Part shown: piece by piece, positions 18,187 through 29,226 of the stretch
Position numbering within the stretch: position 1 is the first letter of the stretch
Layout of the letters: each line of letters begins with the position of its first letter
DNA from: Williamsia serinedens
GTDB taxonomy: Bacteria; Actinomycetota; Actinomycetes; Mycobacteriales; Mycobacteriaceae
NCBI RefSeq assembly: GCF_024171725.1
Contig: NZ_JAMTCG010000007.1
Location: forward strand, 335,195 to 399,194
Length of the DNA: 64,000 nt
Reading direction: 5' to 3'
Made by a program: the position numbers and the translations under genes
Notes under the pieces: generated by a model
What the model was told of the DNA's origin: nothing
The model's input: only the letters and a program-made list of their open reading frames with translations
The model's database searches: none

Positions 18187-18555
18187 ATGGCTGAACCGAC
18201 CATCGGGGTCGAGCACGAACCGACCGGACCCACGACCACCGGCGAGCCCGCGGCCCGGCCCGATCCCGCGACGTTGGAGGGCGCCGGCGAGTTGCTGCGA
18301 GCACTCGCGGCACCGGTCCGCATCGCGATCGTCCTCGCCCTGCTCGACCGCGAGCAGTGTGTCCACGAACTCGTGGGCGCACTCGGCGTCACCCAGCCGC
18401 TCGTCAGCCAGCACCTGCGGGTGCTGAAGTCCGCGGGCGTCGTCGTCGGACAGCGCACCGGACGCGAGATCCTGTACCGCCTCGTCGACGACCACCTCGC
18501 CCACATCGTCACCGACGCGGTCGCCCACGCGCGCGAGAACCGGGCCCGCCCGTGA
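18187..18555 (+). CDS. smtB: ArsR/SmtB-family zinc-responsive repressor
   Basis: A 122-residue winged-helix repressor. The recognition helix region reads [19 protein letters not shown] and the wing [12 protein letters not shown]. The helix-5 metal site is consistent with [17 protein letters not shown] (Asp and spaced His residues), as in zinc-sensing SmtB/Czr[20 protein letters not shown] is the usual dimer helix. ATG at 18187 is chosen because AAGGAG sits ten bases upstream; a GTG at 18178 is too close to it. The stop overlaps the zur start (GTGA). In Mycobacterium the pair is co-transcribed and SmtB releases DNA when zinc binds. Confidence 0.88.
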   Translation: MAEPTIGVEHEPTGPTTTGEPAARPDPATLEGAGELLRALAAPVRIAIVLALLDREQCVHELVGALGVTQPLVSQHLRVLKSAGVVVGQRTGREILYRLVDDHLAHIVTDAVAHARENRARP

Positions 18556-18965
18556 GCCGAGACGCCGCGCCGACCACCCCCGGTGTGCGGTCGACGCGCC
18601 AACGCCACGCGATCGCCGAGCTCCTCGGCACGGTCGACGAGTTCCGGTCGGCTCAGGAACTGCACGACGCCCTGCGCGCCGACGGCCAGTCCATCGGCCT
18701 CACCACCGTCTACCGCAACCTGCAGGCCCTCGCCGACGCCGGCGAGGTCGACGTGTTGCGGACGGACTCCGGCGAGGCACGGTTCCGGCGCTGCTCCACC
18801 GACCACCACCATCACCTCGTGTGCCGCGACTGCGGCACGGCCGTGGAGGTGCAGGCCGACGCCGTCGAGGATTGGGCGCGCGACGTCGCCGCCCGGTTCG
18901 GCTTCCACGACATCAGCCACACGGTCGAGGTGTTCGGCACCTGCGCCGACTGCGCCCGCGTCTGA
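18552..18965 (+). CDS. zur: Zinc uptake regulator, Fur family
   Basis: A 137-residue Fur-family repressor. The N-terminal winged helix carries TTVYRNLQALADAGEVD as recognition helix. The dimer domain has STDHHHHLVCRDCGTAVEV with the regulatory His cluster and first Cys pair, and CADCARV near the end with the second Cys pair of the structural zinc site. Family members repress zinc uptake and alternative ribosomal-protein genes when zinc is replete. The GTG start overlaps the smtB stop. Synteny with mycobacterial smtB-furB supports zinc rather than iron as the effector. Confidence 0.92.
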   Translation: MSRDAAPTTPGVRSTRQRHAIAELLGTVDEFRSAQELHDALRADGQSIGLTTVYRNLQALADAGEVDVLRTDSGEARFRRCSTDHHHHLVCRDCGTAVEVQADAVEDWARDVAARFGFHDISHTVEVFGTCADCARV

Positions 18966-18966
18966 G

Positions 18967-18982
18967 CCGACCGCTCAGTCGG
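18967..18982. terminator. Short hairpin at the convergent zur end
   Basis: CCGAC and GTCGG form a 5-bp stem around CGCTCA in the few bases between the convergent stops of zur and the minus-strand gene ending at 18975. It could act as a weak bidirectional terminator. Confidence 0.35.
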
Positions 18983-19391
18983 TGAGGCGCCGCGACAGGT
19001 CGGCTCCGATCGACAGCACCAACGTCACCATCGTGATCAGCGCGGCGTCGCCGAGTCCGCCGGCGGGGAACGTGTAGCTCTGCAGCACGTCCGTCGTCAC
19101 CCCGTCGACCGACGACCGCTTGATGCTGCCGAAGCTGGTCTCGCCGGCGAGGCGGTCGATGTCGTCGCGCAGCGCCTCGGTGTTCGGCAGGTCCCAGGCC
19201 AGCACCTGGGTCAGCGACAGCACGTCGAGTCCGTCCGCCAGCGACATCGCCTGCAGCGCCGCGCGGGTCCCGTCGAAGGACACCGTCGCAGACACACCGT
19301 CGTCGCCCCGCAGCACCTCCGAGGACGCCCCGAGGAGATCCGCGACCCGGTCCAGCAGGGCTGCCGCGCCCGATCCGCCCGGCGCGCTCAC
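18975..19391 (-). CDS. Conserved Rv2360c-like protein of unknown function
   Basis: A 138-residue protein with alternating strands and helices ([35 protein letters not shown]) and no signal or membrane segment except a hydrophobic helix near residues 115-130 ([17 protein letters not shown]). The overall pattern recalls YbjN or secretion-chaperone-like folds, but I cannot assign a domain. The GTG start overlaps the uppS stop (GTGA), so it is co-translated with uppS. The same gene pair exists in Mycobacterium, which is the best evidence that it is real. Confidence 0.75.
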   Translation of the reverse strand: MSAPGGSGAAALLDRVADLLGASSEVLRGDDGVSATVSFDGTRAALQAMSLADGLDVLSLTQVLAWDLPNTEALRDDIDRLAGETSFGSIKRSSVDGVTTDVLQSYTFPAGGLGDAALITMVTLVLSIGADLSRRLTD

Positions 19392-20215
19392 GTCGCCGGC
19401 CGCGACAGGTCGACGCCGCCGAAACGGCGGTCGCGCGAGGCGTACTCGACACACGCGGCCCACAGGTCGCGACGGTCGAAGTCGGGGAAGAGCTTCTCCT
19501 GGTAGACCATCTCGGCGTAGGCCGACTGCCAGAGCAGGAAGTTCGAGGTGCGCTGCTCCCCGGACGGGCGCAGGAAGAGGTCGACGTCGGGCATGTCGGG
19601 CTCGTCGAGATGACGGGCGACGGTGTCCTCGGTGATGCGTTCGGGGTCGAGGTCCCCGGCGGCGACGCGGCGTGCGATGTCGCGGACCGCGTCGGCGATC
19701 TCGGCCCGACCGCCGTAGTTCACGCACATGGTCAGGTTCATGACGGTGTTGTCGCGCGTCATCTCCTCGGCGACCTCGAGTTCCCTGATCACGCTGCGCC
19801 ACAGGCGGGGTCGGCGTCCGGCCCATCGCACCCGCACACCGAGCTCGTGCATCTCGTCGCGGCGGCGTCGGATCACGTCCCGGTTGAAGCCCATGAGGAA
19901 GCGGACCTCCTCCGGGCTGCGGGACCAGTTCTCGGTGGAGAACGCATACGCGGACAACCACGTCACGCCCAACTCGATGCAGCCCTCGACCGCGTCCATG
20001 AGGACGGCCTCGCCGCGCTTGTGACCCTCGGTCCGCGGGAGCCCGCGGTCGGTCGCCCAGCGACCGTTGCCGTCCATGACGAGCGCGACGTGGCGCGGGA
20101 TCAGCTCGGGCGGCAGGGCAGGCGGGCGGGCACCGGACGGGTGGGGGGTCGGTGGACGGACCACCCGGGGAGCCGCGTCAGCCGACTGCTTCGCGGATCG
20201 GCGTCGGACCGCCAT
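19388..20215 (-). CDS. uppS: Isoprenyl (decaprenyl) diphosphate synthase
   Basis: A 275-residue cis-prenyltransferase that builds the C50 or C55 lipid carrier for peptidoglycan, arabinogalactan and the polysaccharide locus. Conserved regions are all present: [13 protein letters not shown] with the catalytic Asp, [31 protein letters not shown] and [19 protein letters not shown]. The extended Pro-rich N-terminus is typical of actinobacterial Z-decaprenyl diphosphate synthase. It overlaps the end of recO by 38 bp. The decaprenyl product is inferred from mycobacterial relatives. Confidence 0.95.
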   Translation of the reverse strand: MAVRRRSAKQSADAAPRVVRPPTPHPSGARPPALPPELIPRHVALVMDGNGRWATDRGLPRTEGHKRGEAVLMDAVEGCIELGVTWLSAYAFSTENWSRSPEEVRFLMGFNRDVIRRRRDEMHELGVRVRWAGRRPRLWRSVIRELEVAEEMTRDNTVMNLTMCVNYGGRAEIADAVRDIARRVAAGDLDPERITEDTVARHLDEPDMPDVDLFLRPSGEQRTSNFLLWQSAYAEMVYQEKLFPDFDRRDLWAACVEYASRDRRFGGVDLSRPAT

Positions 20216-20975
20216 CGGACCCGTCCTTCCCGGCGCGGTGCGGCGCCTCGCGTTCGATCAACGGCAGGGTGCGCAGCTGACGTTCGAGGTGCCACTGCAG
20301 GTGTGCGGCGGTCAGGCCGCTGGTCTGTCGGCGCACCGTCGCGGCGACACCCTCGGTGTGCTCCCACCGTCCCCGGTGCAGGTCGTCCATGAGCTCGAGG
20401 ACCCCGGGCGCCGGCGTCGCCGACCCCTGCGGGCGGCAGTGCAGACACACCGCTCCCCCGGCGGCGACGTGGAACGCGCGGTGCGGGCCGGCCGCGTCGC
20501 AGCGCGCACACCGGTCGAGCGCCGGCATCCAGCCCGCGAATTCCATGGCGCGCAACAGGAACGCGTCGAGCACCAGGTCGCGGGGACGACGGCCGTCGGC
20601 GATCGCCCGCAACGCCCCCACGGTGAGCGAGTGCAGACGGTCGGCGGGGGCACGTTCCTCCCCGGCGAGGCGTTCGGCGGTCTCGAGGATCGCGCAGGCG
20701 CTGGTGTAGCGGCCGTAGTCGGCGACGATGGGCGCGGCGAACGCGTCGAGGCTGTGGACCTGGGTGACGATGTCGAGGTTGCGACCCGGGTGCAGCATGA
20801 CGTCGACGTGGGCGAACGGCTCGAGCCGGGCCCCGAACTTCGAGCGGGTGCGACGGACACCCTTCGCGACCGCCCGCACCAACCCGTTGTGCTTGGTCAG
20901 CAGGGTCACGATGCGGTCGGCCTCGCCCAGCTTGTGCTGCCGGACCACCACCGCCTCGTCCCGATAGACCCTCAC
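20178..20975 (-). CDS. recO: DNA repair protein RecO
   Basis: A 265-residue recombination mediator. It begins [25 protein letters not shown], the N-terminal OB-fold that binds DNA. The zinc site is CARC near 156 and CLHC near 180. RecO with RecR loads RecA onto SSB-coated gaps. GTG at 20975 is chosen by family alignment; the frame continues to 21005 but would add ten non-conserved residues and overlap the upstream gene. The tail after RTLPLIERE is poorly conserved and overlaps the uppS start. Confidence 0.92.
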   Translation of the reverse strand: MRVYRDEAVVVRQHKLGEADRIVTLLTKHNGLVRAVAKGVRRTRSKFGARLEPFAHVDVMLHPGRNLDIVTQVHSLDAFAAPIVADYGRYTSACAILETAERLAGEERAPADRLHSLTVGALRAIADGRRPRDLVLDAFLLRAMEFAGWMPALDRCARCDAAGPHRAFHVAAGGAVCLHCRPQGSATPAPGVLELMDDLHRGRWEHTEGVAATVRRQTSGLTAAHLQWHLERQLRTLPLIEREAPHRAGKDGSDGGPTPIREAVG

Positions 20976-20979
20976 CGGG

Positions 20980-22344
20980 TCAGTCTGCCACCGCCGTCTC
21001 GGCATCTCGCCGAGACACGGCCGGGCTCGAGGACTCGGGCTCCCGACGCCAGCCCCTGCCGTCGTAGAGGCGGGCGGCGATCGACCCGAGGAGCAGTCCG
21101 AGGACCAGCCCGACGCCCGTGGTGACCAGCGAGTGGCCCAGGCCTGCGCGGAAGTCGCCGCCGAAGTAGAGGATCGAGCGGACCCCGAGGTAGATCTGCC
21201 GCATCGGCTCGACCTCGGCGAGCCACCCGAAGACCCGCGGGCTCGCCTCCAACGGCACGGCGCCGCCCGACGACGGCAGGCCGAGGATGACGAAGAAGAT
21301 CAGGTTGACGATCATGCCGGGCGTCCCGAACAGCGCCATCACCGACGACGCCGTCACCCCGACCGCCGTGATGGCCAGCGTCGAGTACATCCACAGGGTG
21401 AACGGCGCGGGGTCGTCCATCCCGACGGCCGCGCACACCCCCACGTACAGCGCCGACTGCAGCATCGCGACGACGAACATGATCCACCACTTGGCCACGA
21501 GGGTCCCGCGACGGGAGATCGGCAGCCGGGGGCGCAGACGGAACCGCGGCCCGATCTCGATGGGGATGAACCCGAGCATCCCGTCGACGAGGGAGTGCAC
21601 GATCAGCGCGCCGGTGAACCCGGCCAGCACCAGCAGGATCGTGAAGTAGAACGCCGACAGACCGTTCGCGGCGCCACCCGGCAGCGGGTCGGCGTCGACG
21701 ACGTCGAACACGACCGGTGCGGAGAAGGCGTACGCCGCAAGCCCGGGGAACGGGATCCTGTTCTGCGACAACCGTTGCTGCACGGTCTGCGTCAACTGCT
21801 TGCCGAACTGCTCGTTGACCTGCGCCTTGATGCGATCGATGGCCGTCGTCGTGATCGACGACGCGAACGTGCCCGACCGACGGTTGGTGAGCACTTGGAT
21901 CGTCGGCGGGGTCGGGGTGTCGCGGCCGACGACCGATCCGGCGAGATCGATGGCCTGCTGGGAGAAGTCGGCGGGGATGACGATGGCGCCGTAGCTCTGC
22001 GCGGAGCCGAGGCGGTCGAGCGCGTCGCCGCGGTCGGTGACCCGGATCGCGATCCCGGTGCCCTTCGTGCCCGCGACGATCCCGTCGGCGACCTGCTTGC
22101 CGAACTCCGCACGGGGCGCGTTCTCACCCTGCGACGCCCCGGCGTCGTCGTTCACCAGGTCGATCGAGAAGTCGTGCAGGTTCTTCTCGGTGTCGACGAT
22201 CGCGCCCATGTACATCGCGGCCAGCAGTGACATCACGGCCAGGACGGCGGCGATCGGGGCGATCCAGAACCGCGGGGTCGAGATGAGGTGCAGGACGGCG
22301 TCGCGGGACGTCCCGGCGTCCTCCTCGGACTCGTGCCGCCCCAC
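20980..22344 (-). CDS. YhgE/Pip-type membrane protein (ABC-2-like, DUF3533-like)
   Basis: A 454-residue membrane protein. One helix near residues 28-52 is followed by a large extracytoplasmic domain (about 55-215) beginning with DFSIDLVNDDAGASQGE, a typical YhgE/Pip start. Five or six helices occupy the C-terminal half. The topology is that of ABC-2 permease relatives and phage-infection-protein-like proteins, some of which take part in type VII secretion accessory functions or export. It is inserted between era and recO, where Mycobacterium has amiA2 on the other strand. GTG start; the stop is 5 bp before the recO start. Function not assigned. Confidence 0.7.
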   Translation of the reverse strand: MGRHESEEDAGTSRDAVLHLISTPRFWIAPIAAVLAVMSLLAAMYMGAIVDTEKNLHDFSIDLVNDDAGASQGENAPRAEFGKQVADGIVAGTKGTGIAIRVTDRGDALDRLGSAQSYGAIVIPADFSQQAIDLAGSVVGRDTPTPPTIQVLTNRRSGTFASSITTTAIDRIKAQVNEQFGKQLTQTVQQRLSQNRIPFPGLAAYAFSAPVVFDVVDADPLPGGAANGLSAFYFTILLVLAGFTGALIVHSLVDGMLGFIPIEIGPRFRLRPRLPISRRGTLVAKWWIMFVVAMLQSALYVGVCAAVGMDDPAPFTLWMYSTLAITAVGVTASSVMALFGTPGMIVNLIFFVILGLPSSGGAVPLEASPRVFGWLAEVEPMRQIYLGVRSILYFGGDFRAGLGHSLVTTGVGLVLGLLLGSIAARLYDGRGWRREPESSSPAVSRRDAETAVAD

Positions 22345-23286
22345 TCAGAAGCCCATCCGACGGAGCTGGCGCGGGTCGCGCTGCCAGTCCTTGGCCACCT
22401 TCACGTGCAGGTCGAGGTAGACCTTGGTGCCCAGGAGCTTCTCGATCTGCGTCCGCGCCGCGGTGCCGACCTCTTTGAGCCGAGCACCCTTGCGGCCGAT
22501 GACGATCCCCTTCTGGCTGTCGCGTTCGACGTAGAGGATCGCGTGGACGTCGACCATGGGCGGCGCGTCCTCCGGACGGTCCTCCCTGTCGATCACCTCC
22601 TCGATGACGACGGCCAGCGAGTGCGGCAGCTCGTCGCGGACGCCCTCGAGCGCGGCCTCGCGGATGAACTCGGCCATGAGCACCTGCTCGGGCTCGTCGG
22701 TGAGCTCGCCGTCGGGGTAGAACGCCGGGCCCGGCTCCATCATCGAGACCAGGACGTCGGAGAGCACGTCGAGCTGTTTCCCGGACTTCGCCGACACAGG
22801 CACGACGTCCCGCTCGGCGCCGATCAGCGCGGACAGCGCCATGAGCTGCTCGGCGACCTTGTCCGGGGTGACGCGGTCGATCTTGGTGACCACGCCGAGA
22901 AGCGGTGTCCTCGGCGCCATCCGGGTCACCTGGTCGACGATCCAGCGGTCACCCGGACCGATCGGCTCGTCGGCAGGGACGCACACCCCGATGACGTCCA
23001 CCTCGGAGTACGTGTCGCGCACCAGGTCGTTGAGACGCTGCCCGAGCAGGGTCCGCGGACGGTGCAGGCCGGGGGTGTCGACCAGGACCAGCTGCGCGTC
23101 GGGGCGGTTCACGATGCCGCGGATGGTGTGTCGCGTGGTCTGCGGACGATTCGAGGTGATGGCGATCTTCTCGCCCACCAACGCGTTGGTCAGCGTCGAC
23201 TTGCCGGTGTTGGGACGACCGACGAAACAGACGAAGCCCGAACGGAACTCGCGCTGGCCGCCGTCGTCCGGGGACTCGTCGCTCAT
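22345..23286 (-). CDS. era: GTPase Era
   Basis: A 313-residue ribosome-assembly GTPase. G1 is [10 protein letters not shown]3 is DTPGLHRP, and the G4 position carries TKID. The second half is the KH domain with [22 protein letters not shown], which binds the 3' end of 16S rRNA. Length is usual. Its start overlaps the stop of the CorC-like gene by 4 bp (ATGA), and it sits in the phoH-ybeY-corC-era order common in actinobacteria, consistent with a shared role in ribosome maturation. Confidence 0.96.
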   Translation of the reverse strand: MSDESPDDGGQREFRSGFVCFVGRPNTGKSTLTNALVGEKIAITSNRPQTTRHTIRGIVNRPDAQLVLVDTPGLHRPRTLLGQRLNDLVRDTYSEVDVIGVCVPADEPIGPGDRWIVDQVTRMAPRTPLLGVVTKIDRVTPDKVAEQLMALSALIGAERDVVPVSAKSGKQLDVLSDVLVSMMEPGPAFYPDGELTDEPEQVLMAEFIREAALEGVRDELPHSLAVVIEEVIDREDRPEDAPPMVDVHAILYVERDSQKGIVIGRKGARLKEVGTAARTQIEKLLGTKVYLDLHVKVAKDWQRDPRQLRRMGF

Positions 23287-24620
23287 GCGCGGCCCGCCGC
23301 GTCGGCGTGGTCCTCCGACGAGCGCACGTCGTCGTCGGTGTCCTCGGGCGGGGCGAGTCGACGGACCACCGCGGACGTGATCCGCAGGCGTCCCTGACGA
23401 TTCGGGCCACCCTCGGCCACCAGCTCGAGTCCGTGCGACTCGATGCGCGCCCCGGGCAGCGGCACGCGGCCGAGTTCGAGGGCGATGAGGCCGCCGACGG
23501 TGTCGACCTCGTCGTCGTCGATCTCGACCCCGAACAGCTCACCGAGATCCTCGACGGGCAGCCGTGTGGACACGCGGATGCGGTCGTCGCCGAGGTCGTC
23601 GACGGGTGGGACCTCGTCGGTGTCGTACTCGTCGTTGATCTCGCCGACGATCTCCTCGAGGACGTCCTCGATGGTGACGAGGCCGGCGATGCCGCCGTAC
23701 TCGTCGACGAGCATCGCCATGTGGTTGCGCAGCCGCTGCATGTCCGACAACACCTTGTCGAGCGGCTTGGAGTCGGGGATGAACTCCGCGGGTCGCATCA
23801 CGTCGGCGACGCGGACGCTCTCGTCGGACCACCGCGCGGAGACGACGTGTTCGGCGAGGTCCTTCAGGTAGACGATGCCGAGGACGTCGTCGGGGTTCTC
23901 GCCGATGACCGGGATGCGGGAATGGCCCGACCGCACGGCGAGACTCATCGCCTGGGCGGGGGTCTTGTCCGACTCGATCCAGATCATCTCCGGACGCGGG
24001 ACCATCACCTCGCGCGCGGACGTGTCCCCGAGGTCGAAGACGGACTGGATCATCCGCCGCTCCTCGGCGTCGACGACACCGCGCGCCTCGGCCATGTCGA
24101 CGAGTTCGCGCAGCTCGACCTCGGTCGCGAACGGGCCGTTGCGGAATCCCTTGCCCGGCGTGATCGCGTTGCCGAGGAGGATGAGCAGGCGCGTGATGGG
24201 GCGGATGAGGAACCCGAGTGCCTGCAGCACCGCGGCCGACGCGAGGCCGATCGAGTAGGCGTGCTGGCGTCCGAGGGTGCGGGGACCGACCCCGACGACG
24301 ACGTAGCTGACGATCGCCATCACCGCGACGGTCACCAGCACCGCGTACGCCGGGGCCAGGGCGTCGAACAGCACGACGGCGACGATCGCGGTCGCGGCGA
24401 TCTCGCACACGATGCGCAGCAACGTCGTGAGTCCGACGTAGGTCGCGCGGTCGACGAGGATGCGCCGCAGCCGGGTCGAACCGGGGCGGTCCTCGCGGAT
24501 CATGTCGTCGACGCGGGCGACGGAGACGGTGAGCAGTGCGGTGTCCATGGCGGCGAACAGTCCGCCGAGCGGGACGAGGGCGATCGCGACGACGATCAGC
24601 CAGATGTCGGTGACGACCAC
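23283..24620 (-). CDS. CNNM/CorC-HlyC family membrane protein with CBS pair
   Basis: A 445-residue protein. The N-terminal DUF21/CNNM domain has three or four helices (about 1-170). A CBS pair begins around [15 protein letters not shown] (about 215) and includes [12 protein letters not shown] and [26 protein letters not shown], and a C-terminal CorC_HlyC domain covers about 360-430. Relatives are linked with magnesium or cobalt efflux. The GTG start lies 4 bp after the ybeY stop. The acidic C-terminal tail (EDTDDD) is unconserved. Confidence 0.9.
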   Translation of the reverse strand: MVVTDIWLIVVAIALVPLGGLFAAMDTALLTVSVARVDDMIREDRPGSTRLRRILVDRATYVGLTTLLRIVCEIAATAIVAVVLFDALAPAYAVLVTVAVMAIVSYVVVGVGPRTLGRQHAYSIGLASAAVLQALGFLIRPITRLLILLGNAITPGKGFRNGPFATEVELRELVDMAEARGVVDAEERRMIQSVFDLGDTSAREVMVPRPEMIWIESDKTPAQAMSLAVRSGHSRIPVIGENPDDVLGIVYLKDLAEHVVSARWSDESVRVADVMRPAEFIPDSKPLDKVLSDMQRLRNHMAMLVDEYGGIAGLVTIEDVLEEIVGEINDEYDTDEVPPVDDLGDDRIRVSTRLPVEDLGELFGVEIDDDEVDTVGGLIALELGRVPLPGARIESHGLELVAEGGPNRQGRLRITSAVVRRLAPPEDTDDDVRSSEDHADAAGRA

Positions 24621-24624
24621 GGTG

Positions 24625-25176
24625 TCAGCGCTCCCGGCGGGTGTCGCCGGAGGTGAACCCGATCCGGTCGAGCAGCGTCGAGTCGCGGGCCTCCTGACGG
24701 CGGCGTCGGTCGTCGTCGCGACGGGCTACGTACCAGTCCTCGACGATCCGACCCTGCAGCCCGAACATCTCCTTCTCCTCGTCCGGCTCGGCGTGGTCGT
24801 AGCCGAGCAGGTGCAGCACACCGTGGACGGTGAGGACGACGAGTTCGTGGTCGACGGAGTGCTGCGCGGTCGCGGCCTGGGTGGCGGCGAACGACGGGCA
24901 CAGCACGATGTCGCCGAGCATGGCCGGACCGGGGTCGGGTGCGTCGGGACGTCCGCCGGGCGTGAGCTCGTCCATCGGGAAGCTCATGACGTCGGTCGGG
25001 CCGGGCAGGTCCATCCAGCGCAGGTGCAGCTCGGCCATGGTCTCGTCGTCGACGAGGACCATCGAGAGCTCGGCGCCGGGGTGGACGTCCATCGCGGCGA
25101 GCGCGAACCCGGCCACCGCGACCAGCATCGCCTCGTCGACGTCGACGCCCGACTCGTTGGAGATCTCGATGCTCAT
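24625..25176 (-). CDS. ybeY: Endoribonuclease YbeY
   Basis: A 183-residue metal-dependent RNase for 16S rRNA 3' processing and ribosome quality control. The zinc motif [11 protein letters not shown] (H-x3-H-x5-H) is intact, and the preceding [11 protein letters not shown] and GDIVLCP are standard. ATG at 25176 ([10 protein letters not shown]) matches mycobacterial YbeY; a second ATG at 25185 and an open frame to 25248 are less likely, since the longer form would overlap phoH. The basic C-terminal tail is typical of the actinobacterial form. It is followed at once by the CorC-like gene. Confidence 0.94.
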   Translation of the reverse strand: MSIEISNESGVDVDEAMLVAVAGFALAAMDVHPGAELSMVLVDDETMAELHLRWMDLPGPTDVMSFPMDELTPGGRPDAPDPGPAMLGDIVLCPSFAATQAATAQHSVDHELVVLTVHGVLHLLGYDHAEPDEEKEMFGLQGRIVEDWYVARRDDDRRRRQEARDSTLLDRIGFTSGDTRRER

Positions 25177-25207
25177 GGCGTCCATCCGATCACGACCGGG
25201 CCACCGA

Positions 25208-26251
<1,044 letters not shown>

Positions 26252-26395
26252 TAAGGCAGTCGCTCCTCGTCAGTTCTCCCGCACCCGGCGGGGTCGACGA
26301 GTGCGCACCAGACGAGTCTACCCGTGCAGGCGTGCCGGGATCGACCGTGTTGTCGCCCCGTCGTCGCAGGTCGGACGCGGGTGGCGCCGCACCGG

Positions 26396-27178
26396 TCAGA
26401 CGCCGAGCCGACGCAGGGTCTCGCGGTGCACCCGGCTCGTGGGGTCCAGGAACGCCTCGTGGCCCTCGCCGGGGACGCGCACCAGTTCCGCGGACTGTCC
26501 GCGCCCGGTCACCGCCTCGACGTAAGCGGCGCTGAGCGCCGGCGGCACCGCGACGTCCTCCTCACCGCTGACCACCACGACGTGGGCCGGGAAGGGATCG
26601 AGGTGCGCCGGCGACGCGTCGCGGTAGCGGTGCGGGGTCGCGGCGTAGTCCGCACCCATGAATAGCGCCAGCCGCTCGTGGCCGCGCTGTCCCACCGACA
26701 CCAGGTCCGACGCGGGCGCCTGCGCCACCACCGTCGAGATCGTGAGGAAGCGGGTGCGCGCGCCGATCCGCGCGACCGCCCACAGCGCGAGCTGGCCGCC
26801 GGCCGAGTGCGCGACCACCGCGACGTCGCGCTCGACGACGGCGAGCATCTCGCGGGGGACGGCATCCCGGACGGGCCCGTCGAGGGCGAGCAGCGCATTG
26901 GTGACGTCGTAGCCGGACTGCGGCCACCCTCCGCCGGGCTCCCCCGCCCGCCGGTACTCGACGTTCCAGACGATGACGCCGCGGTCGGCGAGATCCTTGG
27001 CCACGGGTGTCTGCACCATCAACCCGAACTCGGTCGACCAGTAGCCGCCGTGGACGAGCACCACCACACGCACCGGCGGCAGCACCCCGTCGGCGTCGGG
27101 CGTGGGTGGTGTCGGGATGTAGAGGTGGCCGAACTGCGACTCCCCGGGTCCATAGGGCACCTTCACCCGCGTCGTCAC
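26396..27178 (-). CDS. Alpha/beta hydrolase, esterase or kynurenine-formamidase-like
   Basis: A 260-residue cytoplasmic hydrolase. VLVHGGYW is the oxyanion-hole HGG(Y/F)W motif and VAHSAGGQLALW carries the nucleophile Ser (about 130). VVVSGEEDVAVP supplies the acid and GEGHEAFLDP the His. HGGxW plus HSAGG is characteristic of the BD-FAE/kynurenine formamidase branch. There is no signal peptide. The gene stands alone between phoH and rsmE with short spacers. Kynurenine formamidase is possible, but no other tryptophan-degradation gene is nearby, so I leave it as an esterase. Confidence 0.75.
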   Translation of the reverse strand: MTTRVKVPYGPGESQFGHLYIPTPPTPDADGVLPPVRVVVLVHGGYWSTEFGLMVQTPVAKDLADRGVIVWNVEYRRAGEPGGGWPQSGYDVTNALLALDGPVRDAVPREMLAVVERDVAVVAHSAGGQLALWAVARIGARTRFLTISTVVAQAPASDLVSVGQRGHERLALFMGADYAATPHRYRDASPAHLDPFPAHVVVVSGEEDVAVPPALSAAYVEAVTGRGQSAELVRVPGEGHEAFLDPTSRVHRETLRRLGV

Positions 27179-27239
27179 CGCTGCGCTCCATCCGTCGACA
27201 CGAGGTCCATCGCCGGGAGCCTATGTCGTCCCGGTGATC

Positions 27240-27995
27240 TCAGCGAGCCGACCAGCGGTCGGTGCGGACCCCGATCGCGCCGAGCGCGACCGCCGCCGCG
27301 GTCGACGTGCGCAGCACCTCGGGCCCCAACCGGACCACGTGGGCACCGAGAGCCCGCAGGTCGTCGAGCTCACCGGGATCGACGCCGCCCTCGGGGCCGA
27401 CGACGAGCACCACCGACGTCGCGTCGTGCACCGGCACGTCGGCGAGCGGTTGTGTCGCGGACTCGTGCAGCACGACGGCGACCCCGTCCGCACCGACGGC
27501 GTCGGCCACGATCTCCCGCACCCCGGGCGTCCCGACCGGTCCCTCGACCACCGGGATCCGGGGTCGTCGGCTCTGTTTCGCGGCGGTCGCGGCGGTCGAC
27601 GTCCACTTGCGGATGCCCTTCTCGGCCCGGGACCCGACCCACCGCGTGACGCACCGGGCGCTCTGCCAGGCCACGATGCGGTCGACACCGGCCTCCGTCG
27701 CCAACTCGACCGTGAGCTCGGAACGGTCCGACTTCGGCAGCGCCTGGACGAGCGTCACCGACGGGCGCGGGGCGGGGACGACCCGGCGCGAGACCACCCG
27801 GTAGCGGAGACGGTCCTTGGCCAGGGTGGCCTCGACGTCGGCGTCGGCGACCGTCCCGTCGCCGTCGGACACGGTGATCCGGTCGCCCGCCACGATCCGC
27901 GTGACCGTCACCGCGTGGTGACCCTCGGTCCCCGCGAGGTCGGCGAGGGCGTCGACGCCGGGCACCTCGTCGACCCAGAACAGCGGCGGCGTCAC
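27240..27995 (-). CDS. rsmE: 16S rRNA (uracil(1498)-N3)-methyltransferase
   Basis: A 251-residue SPOUT methyltransferase. The N-terminal PUA-like domain includes GTEGHHAVTVTRIVAGDRI. The trefoil-knot domain shows ALPKSDRSELTVELATEAGV, ARCVTRWV, VVLVVGPEGGVDPGE and LGPEVLRTSTAAAVAL, the last being the conserved SAM-binding RxxTA loop. It modifies U1498 in the decoding centre. It lies 13 bp downstream of dnaJ2, so hrcA-dnaJ2-rsmE probably form one operon as in Mycobacterium. Confidence 0.95.
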   Translation of the reverse strand: MTPPLFWVDEVPGVDALADLAGTEGHHAVTVTRIVAGDRITVSDGDGTVADADVEATLAKDRLRYRVVSRRVVPAPRPSVTLVQALPKSDRSELTVELATEAGVDRIVAWQSARCVTRWVGSRAEKGIRKWTSTAATAAKQSRRPRIPVVEGPVGTPGVREIVADAVGADGVAVVLHESATQPLADVPVHDATSVVLVVGPEGGVDPGELDDLRALGAHVVRLGPEVLRTSTAAAVALGAIGVRTDRWSAR

Positions 27996-28008
27996 GACGG
28001 TCGCGGTG

Positions 28009-29169
28009 TCAGCGGCCGGCGAACGCGTTGCGCAGGCGCGAGAACAAGCCGCCGGTCGTCGCGGACTGCGAGTCGACCAGCTCCAGCCGCTCGCCGGTGG
28101 CCACTGCCTTGTAGGCCTTCAACCGGTCGGTCTGCTTGTGGTCCAGTCGGGTCGGGACGACGACGTCGAGGTGGACGTGCAGCGTCCCGCGCACACCGGT
28201 GTGGAGGTGCGGCATCCCCTGACCCTTGATGGTGACGACCTGGCCGGGCTGCGTCCCGGGGTCGACCGTGACGGTGGCACGGCCGTCGAGGACGGTGTCG
28301 ATCTCCAGCGACGCGCCGAGGGCGGCGTCGACCATGGGCACCCGCACCGTGCAGTGCAGGTCGTCACCGTCACGCATGAAGACCTCGTGCGGCTTCTGGA
28401 TGACCTCGACGTAGAGGTCACCGGCGGGACCACCACCGGGACCGACCTCGCCCTGGCCCTGCAGGCGCACCCGCATGCCCTCGCCGACGCCGGCCGGGAT
28501 CTTCACGGTGAGCGTCCGCCGCGACCGGACACGACCGTCGCCGGCGCACTTGCGGCAGGGGTCGGGGATGACCTGACCGGTGCCGTTGCACGTGTTGCAG
28601 GGACGCGACGTCATCACCTGGCCGAGGAACGACCGCTGGACGGACTGGATCTCACCGGCGCCCTTGCAGATGTCGCAGGTCACCGGCTTGCTGCCCTCGT
28701 TGCCACCCTGGCCGTGGCACAGGTCGCAGAGGACGGCTGTGTCGACGGTGACCTCCTTGGAGACACCCTTTGCGCACTCGTCGAGATCGAGCTGCATGCG
28801 CAGCAACGCGTCCGACCCGGGCTGCACGCGGCCCCGCGGCCCGCGGCCACCCCCGCCGCCACCGGCCCCGAAGAACGCCTCGAACACGTCACCGAGGCCG
28901 CCGCCGCCGAATCCGCCGAAGCCGCCGCCCGACCCCGCGGTCGCGAGCGGGTCGCCACCCGCGTCGACGATGCGGCGCTTCTCGGGGTCGGAGAGCACCT
29001 CGTAGGCCGTCGACACCTCGGCGAAGCGCTGCTGCGCCTGCTCGTCGGGGTTGACGTCGGGGTGCAGTTCTCGCGCGAGCTTGCGGTAGGCCCGCTTGAT
29101 CTCGGCGTCGGAGGCACCCGGTGCGATGCCCAGGGTGCCGTAGTAGTCACGTGCCACGGTGGAAGCCAT
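28009..29169 (-). CDS. dnaJ: Co-chaperone DnaJ
   Basis: A type I DnaJ of about 386 residues. The J domain has [10 protein letters not shown] and the HPD tripeptide in [13 protein letters not shown] Gly/Phe-rich segment follows, then four zinc-finger repeats of CxxCxGxG type ([32 protein letters not shown]) and the C-terminal substrate domain. It stimulates DnaK ATPase. Start uncertain: GTG 29178, ATG 29169 or GTG 29157; the last aligns best with mycobacterial DnaJ2 (MARDYYG), and a GAAGGA motif overlaps the first two. It follows hrcA, suggesting heat-shock control. Confidence 0.95.
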   Translation of the reverse strand: MASTVARDYYGTLGIAPGASDAEIKRAYRKLARELHPDVNPDEQAQQRFAEVSTAYEVLSDPEKRRIVDAGGDPLATAGSGGGFGGFGGGGLGDVFEAFFGAGGGGGGRGPRGRVQPGSDALLRMQLDLDECAKGVSKEVTVDTAVLCDLCHGQGGNEGSKPVTCDICKGAGEIQSVQRSFLGQVMTSRPCNTCNGTGQVIPDPCRKCAGDGRVRSRRTLTVKIPAGVGEGMRVRLQGQGEVGPGGGPAGDLYVEVIQKPHEVFMRDGDDLHCTVRVPMVDAALGASLEIDTVLDGRATVTVDPGTQPGQVVTIKGQGMPHLHTGVRGTLHVHLDVVVPTRLDHKQTDRLKAYKAVATGERLELVDSQSATTGGLFSRLRNAFAGR

Positions 29170-29226
29170 GTCCTTCACTCGGTCGATCTCAGGTGAACGG
29201 TGGGTGGTCGGTGATGCGCGGCGCGC